This document shows, piece by piece, positions 15,706-24,751 of a DNA stretch of 64,000 nucleotides. Below the pieces are notes generated by a model. That model had not been told where the DNA came from and did no database searches. It saw only the letters and a list, made by a program, of their open reading frames with translations. Origin of the DNA: Streptomyces caniferus (GTDB lineage Bacteria; Actinomycetota; Actinomycetes; Streptomycetales; Streptomycetaceae); NCBI RefSeq assembly GCF_009811555.1, contig NZ_BLIN01000003.1, forward strand, positions 186,001 through 250,000, read 5' to 3'. Position numbers and translations under genes: made by a program. How positions within the stretch are numbered: the stretch's first letter is position 1; each line of letters opens with the position of its first letter.

Positions 15706-17772
15706 TCACCGCTCGGCGCGGTGCACGCGTGCGAGCAGCAGGACCGTGTCGTCGGTCGGGGAACTCGGGACCAGGCGGGCGAGGATACGGTCCGCCGTGT
15801 CCTCCAACGATTCGGGCACCTGGGCCACTTCCGTGCGGAGGGCGTCCAGGCCCTCGTCGATGTCGTGGCCCCGCGCCTCGATGAGGCCGTCGGTGTACAG
15901 CACGAGGAGGGCGGCGTCGGGCAGTTCGAGTTCCGTCGTCCGGAAGGGGCAGCCGCCGACACCGAGGGGGACGCCCAGCACATCGTCGATGAGCCGGACC
16001 CGGCCGTCCGGATGGCGGACGAGGGGCGGAGGGTGCCCGGCGCTGGCGATCCGGGTGCCCCCGGTGGCGGGGTCGTAGCGGATGTAGAGGCAGGTCGCGA
16101 GTTCGATGCCGGCTTCTTCGGCGCACTGGTCGAGTTCCGTGAGCAGCTCGTCCGGTTCCTGGTCGTGCCGGGCCAGCGCCTTGGCGGCGATACGCAGCCG
16201 GCCCATCGCCGCGGCGGCCGACACCCCGTGGCCCATGACGTCCCCGACGACCAGGGCCACCCGGCCGCCGGGGAGGGAGATCACGTCGTACCAGTCGCCG
16301 CCGACCTCGGTGACCCGGCTGCCGGGCAGGTAGCGGTGGGCGAGATGCAGGTGCGGGCCGGTCACCAACGAGGTGGGCAGCAGGGCGCGTTGGAGGGTGA
16401 GCGCGATGTTCCGCTCCCGGCTGTACAGCCGCGCGTTGTCCAGGCACAGCGCCGCACGGGAGGCGAGTTCGCCGGCCAGGCCGAGATCCTGCTCGGTGAA
16501 GGTCGGCCGGGCCGCGGACCGGCCGAAGACCGCGATGCCCTGCACCGTTCCCCGGGCGATGAGCGGAGCGAGGAGGAGGCAGGCCAGGCCGCTGTCGGCC
16601 AGCAGCCGGGCCCGCGACGCGCTCAGCATGGTCCGGGCCATGAACTCCTGGTTCACGGGTACGCAGAGCGGGCGGCCGGTCCGCAGCATGCGGTGGATGG
16701 CGGAGCCCGGCGGGTAGTGCACTGCTTCCAGCCCGCTCACCAGTTCCGTCGCCGGAGGGGGCAGGACGGTGCCGTGGGCGATCCGGTGGGTGTCCACCGG
16801 CAGGGCGGGGTCGAAGGCCGCATGCTCGTCCTTCCACTCCACGAGCTCCACGACGGCCGCGTCGGCGAAGTCCGGCACCGCGGCCTCGACCAGTTCCTGG
16901 GCCGTGACCTGCACGTCCAAGGTGGTACCGATCCGGGCGGAGGCGCGGTTGAGCAGCGCCAGCCGCTGACGGGTGGCGGTGGCCTCCACGATGGCCTGCT
17001 CCCGGTCGGTCACGTCCACCAGCAGGCCGCCGACCCCCTGGCGGGTTCCCACGGCCTGGGTGAGCGGGAAGAAGCTCACGGACAGCACCTTGTCCCGGTC
17101 CGGGTGGCCCCGGGTGCGCATCCCCACCCGCACCCCCGCGACGGGTTTGCCCTCCGCGACGACCGCGCGCAGCATCCGCTCGTACTCACCGCCGTCCGAG
17201 GTGATCATGATCTCGGCGAGGCGTCGTCCGAGGTGCTCCTCGATGGGGAGTCCGTTCATGTCGGCGAGCGCCTGATTGAGGTGGAGGTAGCGCAGTTCCT
17301 CGTCGAACATGGCCAGGCCTATGGGGCAGGTCTCGAAGAGGGAGTCGAGGAAGGCGAGGTTGGTCTTCACCCGGTCCAGTTCGTCGCCGCGGCTCGCCAG
17401 CGCCATGACCACCGAATTGCCGCCGACGCCGGTCACCGGGAAGGCGCGGAAGCCGCAGTCGAGGACCGTGCCGTCCCGGTGCGCGGCCTGCAGACGGCCG
17501 CGCCAGTACCCGAGGGTCCGGCCGCGCTCCGCCATGCGGGCGCAGGCGTCGGGGCCTCCCCCGGGCGGCGCGGGGAGCAGGAGGGCGCCGGGCTCCGCCA
17601 GCGCCTCCGCGGCGTGGTAGCCGAAGAGGTCCCGGGCGCCGGGGCCCCAGTAGCAGATCCGGTTGTCGTCATCGATGCCGAACACGGCGACGGCCACGTG
17701 CTCCAGCAGCGATCCGGGCTCGGACCAGAGCGGCCCACGAGCCCTGGCGTCGCTCGGCCCGTCTGATGGCAC
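15706..17772 (-). CDS. PAS-PAS-GAF-SpoIIE serine phosphatase
   Basis: A multidomain signalling protein of about 688 residues. In order: PAS (~20-130, AVAVFGIDDDNRICYWG), a second PAS (~145-260, GLAMFDEELRYLHLNQALAD), GAF (~285-440) and a C-terminal PP2C/SpoIIE domain (~455-688). The latter has VGGDWYDVISLPGG, VGDVMGHGVSAAAAMG, VLYTDGLIEARG and TDDTVLLLARV, which hold the acidic metal ligands. Such proteins dephosphorylate anti-sigma-factor antagonists. No kinase domain is visible at either end. I chose GTG 17772 (RBS AAGGAAAG); ATG 17841 would add 23 residues. Confidence 0.9.
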   Translation of the reverse strand: MPSDGPSDARARGPLWSEPGSLLEHVAVAVFGIDDDNRICYWGPGARDLFGYHAAEALAEPGALLLPAPPGGGPDACARMAERGRTLGYWRGRLQAAHRDGTVLDCGFRAFPVTGVGGNSVVMALASRGDELDRVKTNLAFLDSLFETCPIGLAMFDEELRYLHLNQALADMNGLPIEEHLGRRLAEIMITSDGGEYERMLRAVVAEGKPVAGVRVGMRTRGHPDRDKVLSVSFFPLTQAVGTRQGVGGLLVDVTDREQAIVEATATRQRLALLNRASARIGTTLDVQVTAQELVEAAVPDFADAAVVELVEWKDEHAAFDPALPVDTHRIAHGTVLPPPATELVSGLEAVHYPPGSAIHRMLRTGRPLCVPVNQEFMARTMLSASRARLLADSGLACLLLAPLIARGTVQGIAVFGRSAARPTFTEQDLGLAGELASRAALCLDNARLYSRERNIALTLQRALLPTSLVTGPHLHLAHRYLPGSRVTEVGGDWYDVISLPGGRVALVVGDVMGHGVSAAAAMGRLRIAAKALARHDQEPDELLTELDQCAEEAGIELATCLYIRYDPATGGTRIASAGHPPPLVRHPDGRVRLIDDVLGVPLGVGGCPFRTTELELPDAALLVLYTDGLIEARGHDIDEGLDALRTEVAQVPESLEDTADRILARLVPSSPTDDTVLLLARVHRAER

Positions 17773-17924
17773 CGGCTTTCCTTCCACCCGCCGCGCAAAG
17801 TGGCCGGTCCGCCCGCCGGACGGCAGAGCGGCTCTCTTCATTCTGCGCTTGTCTCCCAGGGGCGGACACTCCGGCGTGGGAGGCCAGGGGCCCGGGGCTC
17901 GGGCCTCCGCTCCGGCCGTGCGCC

Positions 17925-19238
17925 CTAGGGGCCGCCGGGCCCGGAGGACGGTGCGCGCCGGGGGCCGGGGACCGGCGGCGAGAGGACGAGTTCGGCGACG
18001 GCCCCGCCGTCCGGTGCGTTCGAGAACCGCAGGGTGGCGCCGAGGACACGGGCCTGTCCCACGGCGATGGTCAGCCCGAGACCGTGACCGGTCTTCCGGC
18101 CGCTCGCCGACCGGCTCCGGAACCGCTGCGGGCCGTGGTCGAGGAGGTGGCCGGGGTAGCCGTCCCCGTGGTCCCGCACGGTGATGACGAGACCGTCGAC
18201 GGTCAGGAGCACCGGCGGCCGGCCGTGCCGGTGGGCGTTGGAGACCAGGTTCCCCAGCACGCGCTGGAGCCTGCGCTGATCGGTCTCCACCCGGGTGTCC
18301 CGCTCGATACGGACCTCGGCCTGCAGCCCGGTGGCCAGCACCGCGCGCTCGGCCAGCGGTCCCAGTTGCCGCACCTCGGTTTCGGCCTGCTCCACCTCCG
18401 CGTCGAGGCGGGAGATCTCCAGCAGATCCTCGGTCAGCCGGCTCATGGTCCGGATCCGGTCCTGCACCATCTCGGCCGGGCGGCCCGGCGGCAGCAGCTC
18501 CGCCGCCACGTGCAGGCCGGTCAGCGGGGTGCGCAGCTCGTGCGCCACATCGGCCGTGAACCGTTGCTCCCTGTGCAGCTTGGTCTGCAGCGCGGCGGCC
18601 ATGGCGTCGAGCGCGGCCGCCACGGCCGCGGTCTCGTCCTGGGCATAGGGGGGACACCGGACATGGGGGTCGTCCACCCGGGCGTCGAGATCGCCGGTGC
18701 TGATTCTGCGGGCCACCTGGGCGGTGTGGTGCAACCGGCGGGTGATACGGGAGACACCGAACAGCCCGACGGCGAGGGTGAGCACGATCGCGAAGGAGGA
18801 GGAGCCGATGATGGCCCGGTCCAGCCCGCGGATCACGGCGTCCCGCTGGGTGTAGTCGATATGGACGGCCAGGGCCTTGCCGTCGGCGGGCGTGACGGCC
18901 CACATCACCGGCCGGCCCTTGTGCTCGGCGAGCTGTGTGCCGCGCTCGCCGCGCAGTGCCACGGTGCGGAGCGGGGCGGGGAGGTCCGCGGGGTCGACCG
19001 CGGCGTTGCGGCCGAGGGGCTCCCCCGCGACGTACGCGTCCGCGACGGAGTCCAGTTCGGACAGCGCGACGCTGCGCGCCTGCCTCTCGGTCTGCCGCCC
19101 GACCAGGACGTGCACCAGCACGCCGACCACCGTGGCGAGGACGCAGCACATCACGATGACGAAGACGGCGAACTTCCAGTACAGCGTTGCCGTCCAGGCG
19201 GGCAGGTGCAGCCGCCTCCGGGGCCGGCCGGCGCTCAT
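17925..19238 (-). CDS. Two-component sensor histidine kinase with HAMP domain
   Basis: A 437-residue membrane kinase. Two transmembrane segments flank an extracellular sensor region (about residues 17-40 and 145-165). A HAMP linker, the HisKA phospho-acceptor H in FTADVAHELRTPLTG, and the ATPase N-box LVSNAHRHGRP and G-boxes RDHGDGY and GHGLGLTIAVG follow. It resembles AfsQ2- or CseC-type kinases. Its ATG overlaps the lipoprotein stop by four bases, so the two are coupled, and a lipoprotein partner is a known feature of both those systems. No response regulator gene lies next to it, which is unusual. Confidence 0.92.
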   Translation of the reverse strand: MSAGRPRRRLHLPAWTATLYWKFAVFVIVMCCVLATVVGVLVHVLVGRQTERQARSVALSELDSVADAYVAGEPLGRNAAVDPADLPAPLRTVALRGERGTQLAEHKGRPVMWAVTPADGKALAVHIDYTQRDAVIRGLDRAIIGSSSFAIVLTLAVGLFGVSRITRRLHHTAQVARRISTGDLDARVDDPHVRCPPYAQDETAAVAAALDAMAAALQTKLHREQRFTADVAHELRTPLTGLHVAAELLPPGRPAEMVQDRIRTMSRLTEDLLEISRLDAEVEQAETEVRQLGPLAERAVLATGLQAEVRIERDTRVETDQRRLQRVLGNLVSNAHRHGRPPVLLTVDGLVITVRDHGDGYPGHLLDHGPQRFRSRSASGRKTGHGLGLTIAVGQARVLGATLRFSNAPDGGAVAELVLSPPVPGPRRAPSSGPGGP

Positions 19239-19948
19239 GGCGTGCGCTTCGGGACGGGGGTCGCGGAGTCCGCCTGATCGAACTCCATCGACCGCAGGGC
19301 CATGGTCCGGGTCCGGGTGTCCCATGCGTAGACGGTGCGGGTGTCGTAGCCGGGCGTACCGGTGGGCTCCCGCAGGATCAGATCGCCGTTCGCGATCTCC
19401 ACCGACAGCGGAGTCGCGCCGGCGTCCATGATCCGGGTGACCCGCCCGTGGTCGAGCGTGAAGACCCACAGGGCCAGCGACTGGTCCGGGGCCTCTATGC
19501 CGACGATCAGTTCGGCCTTTCCGTCGCCCGTCAGATCCCGGTACTGGGGTGTGCGCACCGGGCAGTGCGCCGGCTCGGCGGCGCAGGCGTTGATCTTCCG
19601 CATGGTGGCGGAGTCGAACTGCGGTCCGCCGCCGAGCGAGGACCCCGCGGCCGCCTGCGCCTTGACGACGGTGAGCAGATCCGCCGTGCGGATGTCCCCG
19701 GACGGCACGGGCGGCACCCGGGGAACGGCCGCGGGAAGGTTCTCCCCCTTGCCGCGCTCGGGCTGCGGCGCGGGCTTCCGCTCGGGCCACAGCCGTACCG
19801 GGGCGGAGGCGGCCGAGGTGTGACCGGCGCTCCGCGGTTCCCCGCTGTCCGTACACCCGCTCAGCAGCACGACCGTGCCTGTCGCCGCGAGAGCGAACGA
19901 CGTCATCCGGGGAAACGCCGGGGGCGACAAGGAAGGGTGGAGAGGCAC
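19235..19948 (-). CDS. Lipoprotein, probable accessory to the sensor kinase
   Basis: A lipoprotein of about 237 residues, with a signal peptide ending in the lipobox LLSGC. The mature chain has a low-complexity Pro/Ala linker, then a folded part with GDGKAELIVGIEAPDQ, similar to FG-GAP-like modules. Comparable lipoproteins in Streptomyces (CseA; the gene linked to afsQ1/Q2) tune an adjacent kinase. The start is uncertain: GTG 19948 follows a GGGAAAAG site, and ATG 19906 lies closer to the hydrophobic segment. Translationally coupled to the downstream kinase. Confidence 0.8.
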   Translation of the reverse strand: MPLHPSLSPPAFPRMTSFALAATGTVVLLSGCTDSGEPRSAGHTSAASAPVRLWPERKPAPQPERGKGENLPAAVPRVPPVPSGDIRTADLLTVVKAQAAAGSSLGGGPQFDSATMRKINACAAEPAHCPVRTPQYRDLTGDGKAELIVGIEAPDQSLALWVFTLDHGRVTRIMDAGATPLSVEIANGDLILREPTGTPGYDTRTVYAWDTRTRTMALRSMEFDQADSATPVPKRTP

Positions 19949-20080
19949 GTCTTTTCCCGTCGTGGTGCGCGCTGAGCCTCTCCGGATCATAATGCGCGCC
20001 GCGCACCGCGGGGAAAGGTGTGGTCCCGGGAATGCTGCGGGGTTGGGCGGGGCCCGGAACTGCCGGGGCCCCAGCGGGAC

Positions 20081-21607
20081 TCAGCCGACCGGCGATGTGG
20101 CCGTGGCCTGCCTCTCCATGGGGCCCGACCAGGTGCGGCGGGGAGGGCGGCCGACGAACTTCCCGAAGAGCAGTGCCGCGACGGTGGCCGCGAGCACGCC
20201 CGGCACCATCTCGTAGATGCCCGACTGGAGCGGCCCGAGGAGCGGGTCGATCTGCTTCCACATGACGACGGTGACCGCCCCCGTCACGATGCCGGCCATC
20301 GCCCCGGCACGCGTCATGCGCGGCCAGTAGAGCGAGAGCAGGATGACCGGGCCGAAGGCGGCGCCGAAGCCCGCCCAGGCGTACGCGACGATGTCCAGTA
20401 CGGCGCCGCCGCTGAGTGCGATGGCGTAGGCCACCAGCGCCACGACCACGACCGTCACACGGGCCGCCAGCACCATCGACGCGTCCGAGGCCCGCCGCTT
20501 GACGAAGGCCCGGTAGAAGTCCTCGGTGAGGGCCATCGCGGAGACCAACAGCTGGCTGTCCGCGGTGGACTTGATGGCGGCGAGCACGGCGACGAGCAGG
20601 ATGCCCGCGACCCACGGGTTGACCAGCTGGGCGCAGAGCTGGATGAAGACGGTCTCCGGGTTGTCCAGCGGCTGGTCGAGGGCGGCGATCCCGACCAGCC
20701 CCACGAGCGAGGCACCCGCCAGGCAGACGACCACCCAGCCCACACCGATACGGCGGGCCAAGGGGATGTCGCGGGTGCTGCGGATGCTCATGAAGCGGAC
20801 CAGGATGTGCGGCTGGCCGAAGTAGCCCAGCCCCCAGGCGAGCAGGGAGATGACGGCCACGGCACCGAGCGGTTCACCGGACACCCACCGGGAGCCGTCG
20901 AAGTGGGCCTTGGCCCCCATGTCCAGCAGGGACGACGTCTTGTGGGCGAGTACGTCGTGGAACGCGCCGAATCCGCCGAGCAGTCCGATGCCGATCATGG
21001 GGAGGGCGATGGCCGCGCAGAACATCACCGTGGCCTGCACCGAGTGCGTCACACTCACCGCGCGGAAGCCGCCCAGCACGGTGTAGACGACGATCACCAC
21101 GGCGAAGACGGTGAGCGCGAATTCGAAGCCGCCCCCGAAGATCCCCTCGAACAGCACTCCCCCGGCCAGCAGCCCGCTGGCCACGTAGACGGTGAAGAAG
21201 ACGACGATGACGGTCGCCGACACCAGGCGCAGCATCCGGCTGCCGTCCTCGAAGCGCTCCTCCAGATACGCCGACAGCGTCTTGGCGTCACCGGCCAGCT
21301 CGGTGTACGTGCGCAAACGCGGCGCGACCAGGCGCCAGTTGAGATAGGTGCCGACGGCCAGGCCGACGGCAATCCACGAGGCGCCGATCCCGGCCGCGTA
21401 CACGGCACCGGGCAGTCCCAGGAACAGCCAGCCGGACATGTCACTGGCGCCCGCGGACAGGGCCGCCAGTGGTGCGCTCAGGCGTCGCCCGCCGAGCGCG
21501 AAGTCGGAGAACGTCACGGTGTCCTGGTACGTCCAGATACCCACGGTCACCATGGCGAGCAGGAATATTCCGAATATGATCATGGCCGGTACGATCAGGG
21601 GTGTCAC
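20081..21607 (-). CDS. Sodium/solute symporter, PutP-like (probable proline)
   Basis: A 508-residue transporter of the SSS family with about 13 transmembrane segments. Conserved stretches are LGGRRLSAPLAALSAGASDM, GLPGAVYAAGIGASWIAVGL and GYFGQPHILVRFMSIRS. The last matches PutP closely, so sodium-coupled proline uptake is the best guess. GTG 21607 has GAGGAG five bases upstream. It ends ~130 bp before the lipoprotein gene on the same strand, and may or may not be cotranscribed with it. Confidence 0.9.
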   Translation of the reverse strand: MTPLIVPAMIIFGIFLLAMVTVGIWTYQDTVTFSDFALGGRRLSAPLAALSAGASDMSGWLFLGLPGAVYAAGIGASWIAVGLAVGTYLNWRLVAPRLRTYTELAGDAKTLSAYLEERFEDGSRMLRLVSATVIVVFFTVYVASGLLAGGVLFEGIFGGGFEFALTVFAVVIVVYTVLGGFRAVSVTHSVQATVMFCAAIALPMIGIGLLGGFGAFHDVLAHKTSSLLDMGAKAHFDGSRWVSGEPLGAVAVISLLAWGLGYFGQPHILVRFMSIRSTRDIPLARRIGVGWVVVCLAGASLVGLVGIAALDQPLDNPETVFIQLCAQLVNPWVAGILLVAVLAAIKSTADSQLLVSAMALTEDFYRAFVKRRASDASMVLAARVTVVVVALVAYAIALSGGAVLDIVAYAWAGFGAAFGPVILLSLYWPRMTRAGAMAGIVTGAVTVVMWKQIDPLLGPLQSGIYEMVPGVLAATVAALLFGKFVGRPPRRTWSGPMERQATATSPVG

Positions 21608-22302
21608 CACTGCTCCTCGGTGCAGGCACTGCCAGGTGGCGCGGGAACGCGGCATCCCACCAGGAGAACCCGGACGGGAAGGCTCCGGCGCGAGCTGACA
21701 ATACGGATCAGCCCTCGGGAGCGGCACCCCTTGGGACGGATGCCCCTTGCAATCAAAGGCCCCACAGGCCTCAGACGTGCCGGACACCGGGGGCATATCC
21801 GGGCACACTTCCGCACACCGGGCAATACCCGCTGGGAGCCTACGAACTTGGCGATTCGGGCCGGGAATGGGCCGGGCGGGGGCTTCAGTTCGCCGTGGTA
21901 CCCGTCCGGCGTGCCGCTGACGCCGTGCCGGCTGCCAGCGGTAGGACCCTCTGGTTCCAAGGCGGTCGAACTCCGTTCCAGGCGCCCCGGCGCTCCGTGG
22001 GCGTGTGAACGTGCGCCGGGTGGTGAAGGGTGCGGCCGGCCGCGCAGTGGTGTTCTCCGCGTGAGGAGGAGGTGCGTGCGGCGTACGCCCGGTGCCTGAG
22101 CCGCCGCGCTCCAACAGCCCTGGGCGAGGCCAGAAATGCCCTGAAGGCGCATCACGGGTGCGAACCATACTGGTGACGCTTCGCGGCCGGCCGCCCGCTG
22201 CCGCCGGCCCGGCGTGGTCTTCCTGCTCGTACGCGAACCTTCCCATCCGGCCCGGAGCGGCCCCGGCCCTCCGGCCACCTTCGAGGAAAAGGAGTTCTTC
22301 CC
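21608..22302. other. Divergent intergenic region, no gene supported
   Basis: About 700 bp between the symporter and the I36-type inhibitor, which point away from each other, so it must hold both promoters. Open frames exist on both strands but read as Arg/Pro/Gly-rich shadow sequence without motifs, and none has a good start. Confidence 0.5.
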
Positions 22303-22683
22303 ATGCGCCGCATCCGCTCGTTCGTCGTCGCCGCAGCAGCCCTGGCAGCCGCCCTGGGAACCGTCCCCGCCGCGTCCGCGGCCCCCTCTGCCTCCGCCCG
22401 CCCGGCGGCCTTCCCTTGCACCTCGGGGTACTTCTGTATCTACAGCGACTGGAACGGCGGGGGAACCCGCTGTCAGTGGTCACAGTCGAGCAAGGCGAAC
22501 ACCGCCGACGACTGCTCCTTCATCCAGCGGGGACAGAACGTCCGCTCCGTATGGAACAACACCCGGCACCGCGTGCAGTACTACACACAGACCAACTATC
22601 ACGCGCGCGTCGGGTCCACCCCCTCCGGCGCGGGCGGCAACCTGCAGGGCAGCTACCAGATCCGTTCCTTCAAGCCCCAGTAG
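22303..22683 (+). CDS. Secreted peptidase inhibitor family I36 / beta-gamma crystallin-like protein
   Basis: A 126-residue secreted protein. The signal peptide (about residues 1-27, with AAAALAAALGTVPAASA) is followed by a Cys-containing domain: PCTSGYFCIYSDWNGGGTRC, then DDCSFIQRGQNVRSVWNNT and YYTQTNYHARVG. This pattern is that of the small Streptomyces I36 (SMI-type) inhibitors, which share a crystallin-like fold. It probably acts outside the cell on metalloproteases. ATG 22303 has AAGGAG upstream. A strong hairpin follows the stop. Confidence 0.85.
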   Translation: MRRIRSFVVAAAALAAALGTVPAASAAPSASARPAAFPCTSGYFCIYSDWNGGGTRCQWSQSSKANTADDCSFIQRGQNVRSVWNNTRHRVQYYTQTNYHARVGSTPSGAGGNLQGSYQIRSFKPQ

Positions 22684-22696
22684 AAGGACGACCGGC

Positions 22697-22756
22697 GCGG
22701 TTTCAGGAGCCGCCCCCGCGGCCGTCAGCCCCGGGAAAGGCGGCTCCTGAAACCGC
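22697..22756 (+). terminator. Strong 18-bp hairpin terminator
   Basis: GCGGTTTCAGGAGCCGCC at 22697-22714 is an exact reverse complement of 22739-22756, with a 24-base loop, 14 bases past the stop of the I36-type gene. No T-run follows. It is one of the longest perfect stems in the window. Confidence 0.8.
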
Positions 22757-22767
22757 GTGGGGAGCCG

Positions 22768-24283
22768 GTGACTTGCCCCTTGCGCAAGGCCCGTCCGCGT
22801 GCCCACCACCCGGCTCGACCGGTGCTCTCGTCGCGACGGTCCCCCGCTGACCTGCCGCTGTCGGTCCGGGCGGCACTGTGCGCGCATGAGCTTACGGGGG
22901 ACCCGAGGGTCGCGTTTCTCTGGCAGACGGTCGTCTACCGGGGCTTCGACGTCGAGCTCGACGAACCGGGCCGCCGCAGCGGTGCCGCACTCGAAACGCT
23001 GATGACCGACCTCGGCACACCGGCCGAGGCCGAGGGGTTCGCACTCGTCGGCGAGTGGGCGGAAGCGCTGTCCAGAACCCTCACCGCAGGACTGCCCGCA
23101 CTCCTGGCACTCCTCTCGCACCCGGACACCACGGTACGGCGGATCCTTCCCTTGGTGTTCGCCTACGCGGACGCTCCCACCGAGGAGGTCGTCCCCGCCC
23201 TCCTGGCCCGCAGCGAGAGCGACCCCGCCCCGGTCAGGCTCGGGCTGCTCTTCGCCCTGGCCCTGCACTGCGACATACCGGAAGTGCGCGACCATCTGCG
23301 GCGCCGGATGCGAGGCGAACCGGCCGACGCGCTGGGAGCGGCCTTCGGCCTGCTCCTGCCTCCGGTCCCGGAGTGCGACGACGGCGTGATCGACGAGGCG
23401 TTGGACCGGGGGCTCGTTCCGACCCCGGCTCCGGGTCCGGCCCTGACTCCGGACCCAGCTCCCACGCCGACGGGGGCGAAGTGTTCGAGAGAGCCCTCTG
23501 GGCGCTCACCCGGCGCGGCGATCCCCGCTGTCTGCCCTCCATCCGGCAGCGGATCCGGCAGGGCACCGTGCACCCCGGTCTGCTACGGCAGGCGAAGGAC
23601 TCGGCCGACCAGCTGTGGCCGCACGTCCGGGCACGTCTCGGCCACGACCTGCCGGCCGGCGAGGTCCGCTCCCTGCTGACCGGCATCTCCGCATGGCCCG
23701 GGGGTGCCACGGCCCTCCCTGAGGTCATCACCACGCTGGAGCGCCTGAGCCGCCACATCGAGGCAACCGACTCTCCCGAGTTCGACGCGCTCGAAGCGGC
23801 CTCGGATGCCTGCATGTTCCTGCGCAAGCGGGGGCTCTCGGACGCGTCGGCGCTGTCCGCCCTGCGCCGCATCGCCACCGGGGCGGACCTCGAACTCGGA
23901 CTTGCCGCCATCCGCGCCCTGATGGGGCTGGGCGAGTCGTCTCCCTGCTGCTGCACGTCCTGGCGCGCCGTGACCGCCCCGGCCGGAAGGCTGGAAGTCG
24001 AGGCTGGCGCTTCGACGTCAACGCATGCAACTGGCTGGGCGAGTTGGGTCCGAGAGCACTGCTCGCCGCCCCTACCCTGCGCGGTCTGCGCGACACTCCG
24101 GCCGAGGCGGGCGAACTGCGCATCGCCGCGGCCGACGCACTGCGGGCGATCACCGGTGACGCACCAGGTGCCCTGCCTGTTCTGCAGGGCTACACCACCG
24201 CCGACGGCCCCCTCGGCGCACGCGCCCGGGACGCCCTGCGGCGCATCGACCGCCGGTCCAGGGCGCCCAGGCCGGCACCGTGA
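22768..24283 (+). pseudogene. HEAT-repeat protein gene, broken by two frame changes
   Basis: HEAT-like helical repeats are read in three successive pieces. The first (22768 to ~23440) contains LPALLALLSHPDTTVRRILP and ARSESDPAPVRLGLLFALAL. The second (~23470 to ~23930) contains RALWALTRRGDPRCLPSIR. The third (~23935 to 24283) has RVVSLLLHVLARRD, PRALLAAPTLRGL and AAADALRAITGDAP. The breaks fall in a Pro/Thr-rich low-complexity stretch and in a G/C run near 23930. Each could be one missing base, so sequencing or assembly error is possible. Joined, the protein would be ~500 residues and act as a scaffold; the true start is uncertain. Confidence 0.7.
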
Positions 24284-24751
24284 GGCGGAGGAGCGCGCCG
24301 CGGTAGGGGGCCCTGGGACACGGATGCCGCGGAGAAGGGTGCCACGGGCGGGATACCGCGGCGAAGGTGCCGCAGGCGGGGATGCCGCCGAGGCCGTCAC
24401 CGTGAGCTGACGATGCATCAACTCCCCCTGCATAAGCCATCCTTTAGGAATCGCCAAGCACTGTTATGAGGGTAAATCGCGTCGCATATCGGGCGTCGCG
24501 GTGAGCCGGTAAACAGGGTCCGGGCGACTCCGCGCGCAAGGTCCCGGAATCCGCGGGCAAGGTCGCGGCTTCAGCGCGTCTCGCACTCGCACATTAGACC
24601 GGGTTTGCGAAGTTTGTACAGCGAACATTTCAGGCCTCACCCCGGCAAACCATTGCTTGCGGGCGACGGACCTCGGACCACACGATCAGATTTCCCGCAT
24701 GGCGGTCGACCGTGTTCCGGCCGACGTCATGCCTGTCGTCGAGGAGGTCCT
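24284..24751. other. Leader region of the encapsulin operon
   Basis: The left part holds imperfect GC-rich repeats (GATGCCGCGG- and GATACCGCGG-type units at 24320-24395). The right part (24430-24660) is AT-richer, with GCAAGGTC-containing direct repeats at ~24536 and ~24562, and should contain the promoter of the shell gene. No gene is supported. Confidence 0.45.

Noticed and set aside
15721..17766. 681-codon plus-strand open frame opposite the SpoIIE phosphatase
   Set aside because: Antisense shadow of a gene with clear PAS, GAF and PP2C motifs; the plus reading has no domain or plausible composition.
20018..22099. 693-codon plus-strand open frame opposite the symporter
   Set aside because: Asp/His/Arg/Gly-rich shadow of a 13-TM transporter; no motif.
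24605..24751. Longer N-terminus of the encapsulin shell protein
   Set aside because: Arg/Gly/Pro-rich shadow text without an RBS; GTG 24752 follows GAGGAGG and begins the family-like sequence.
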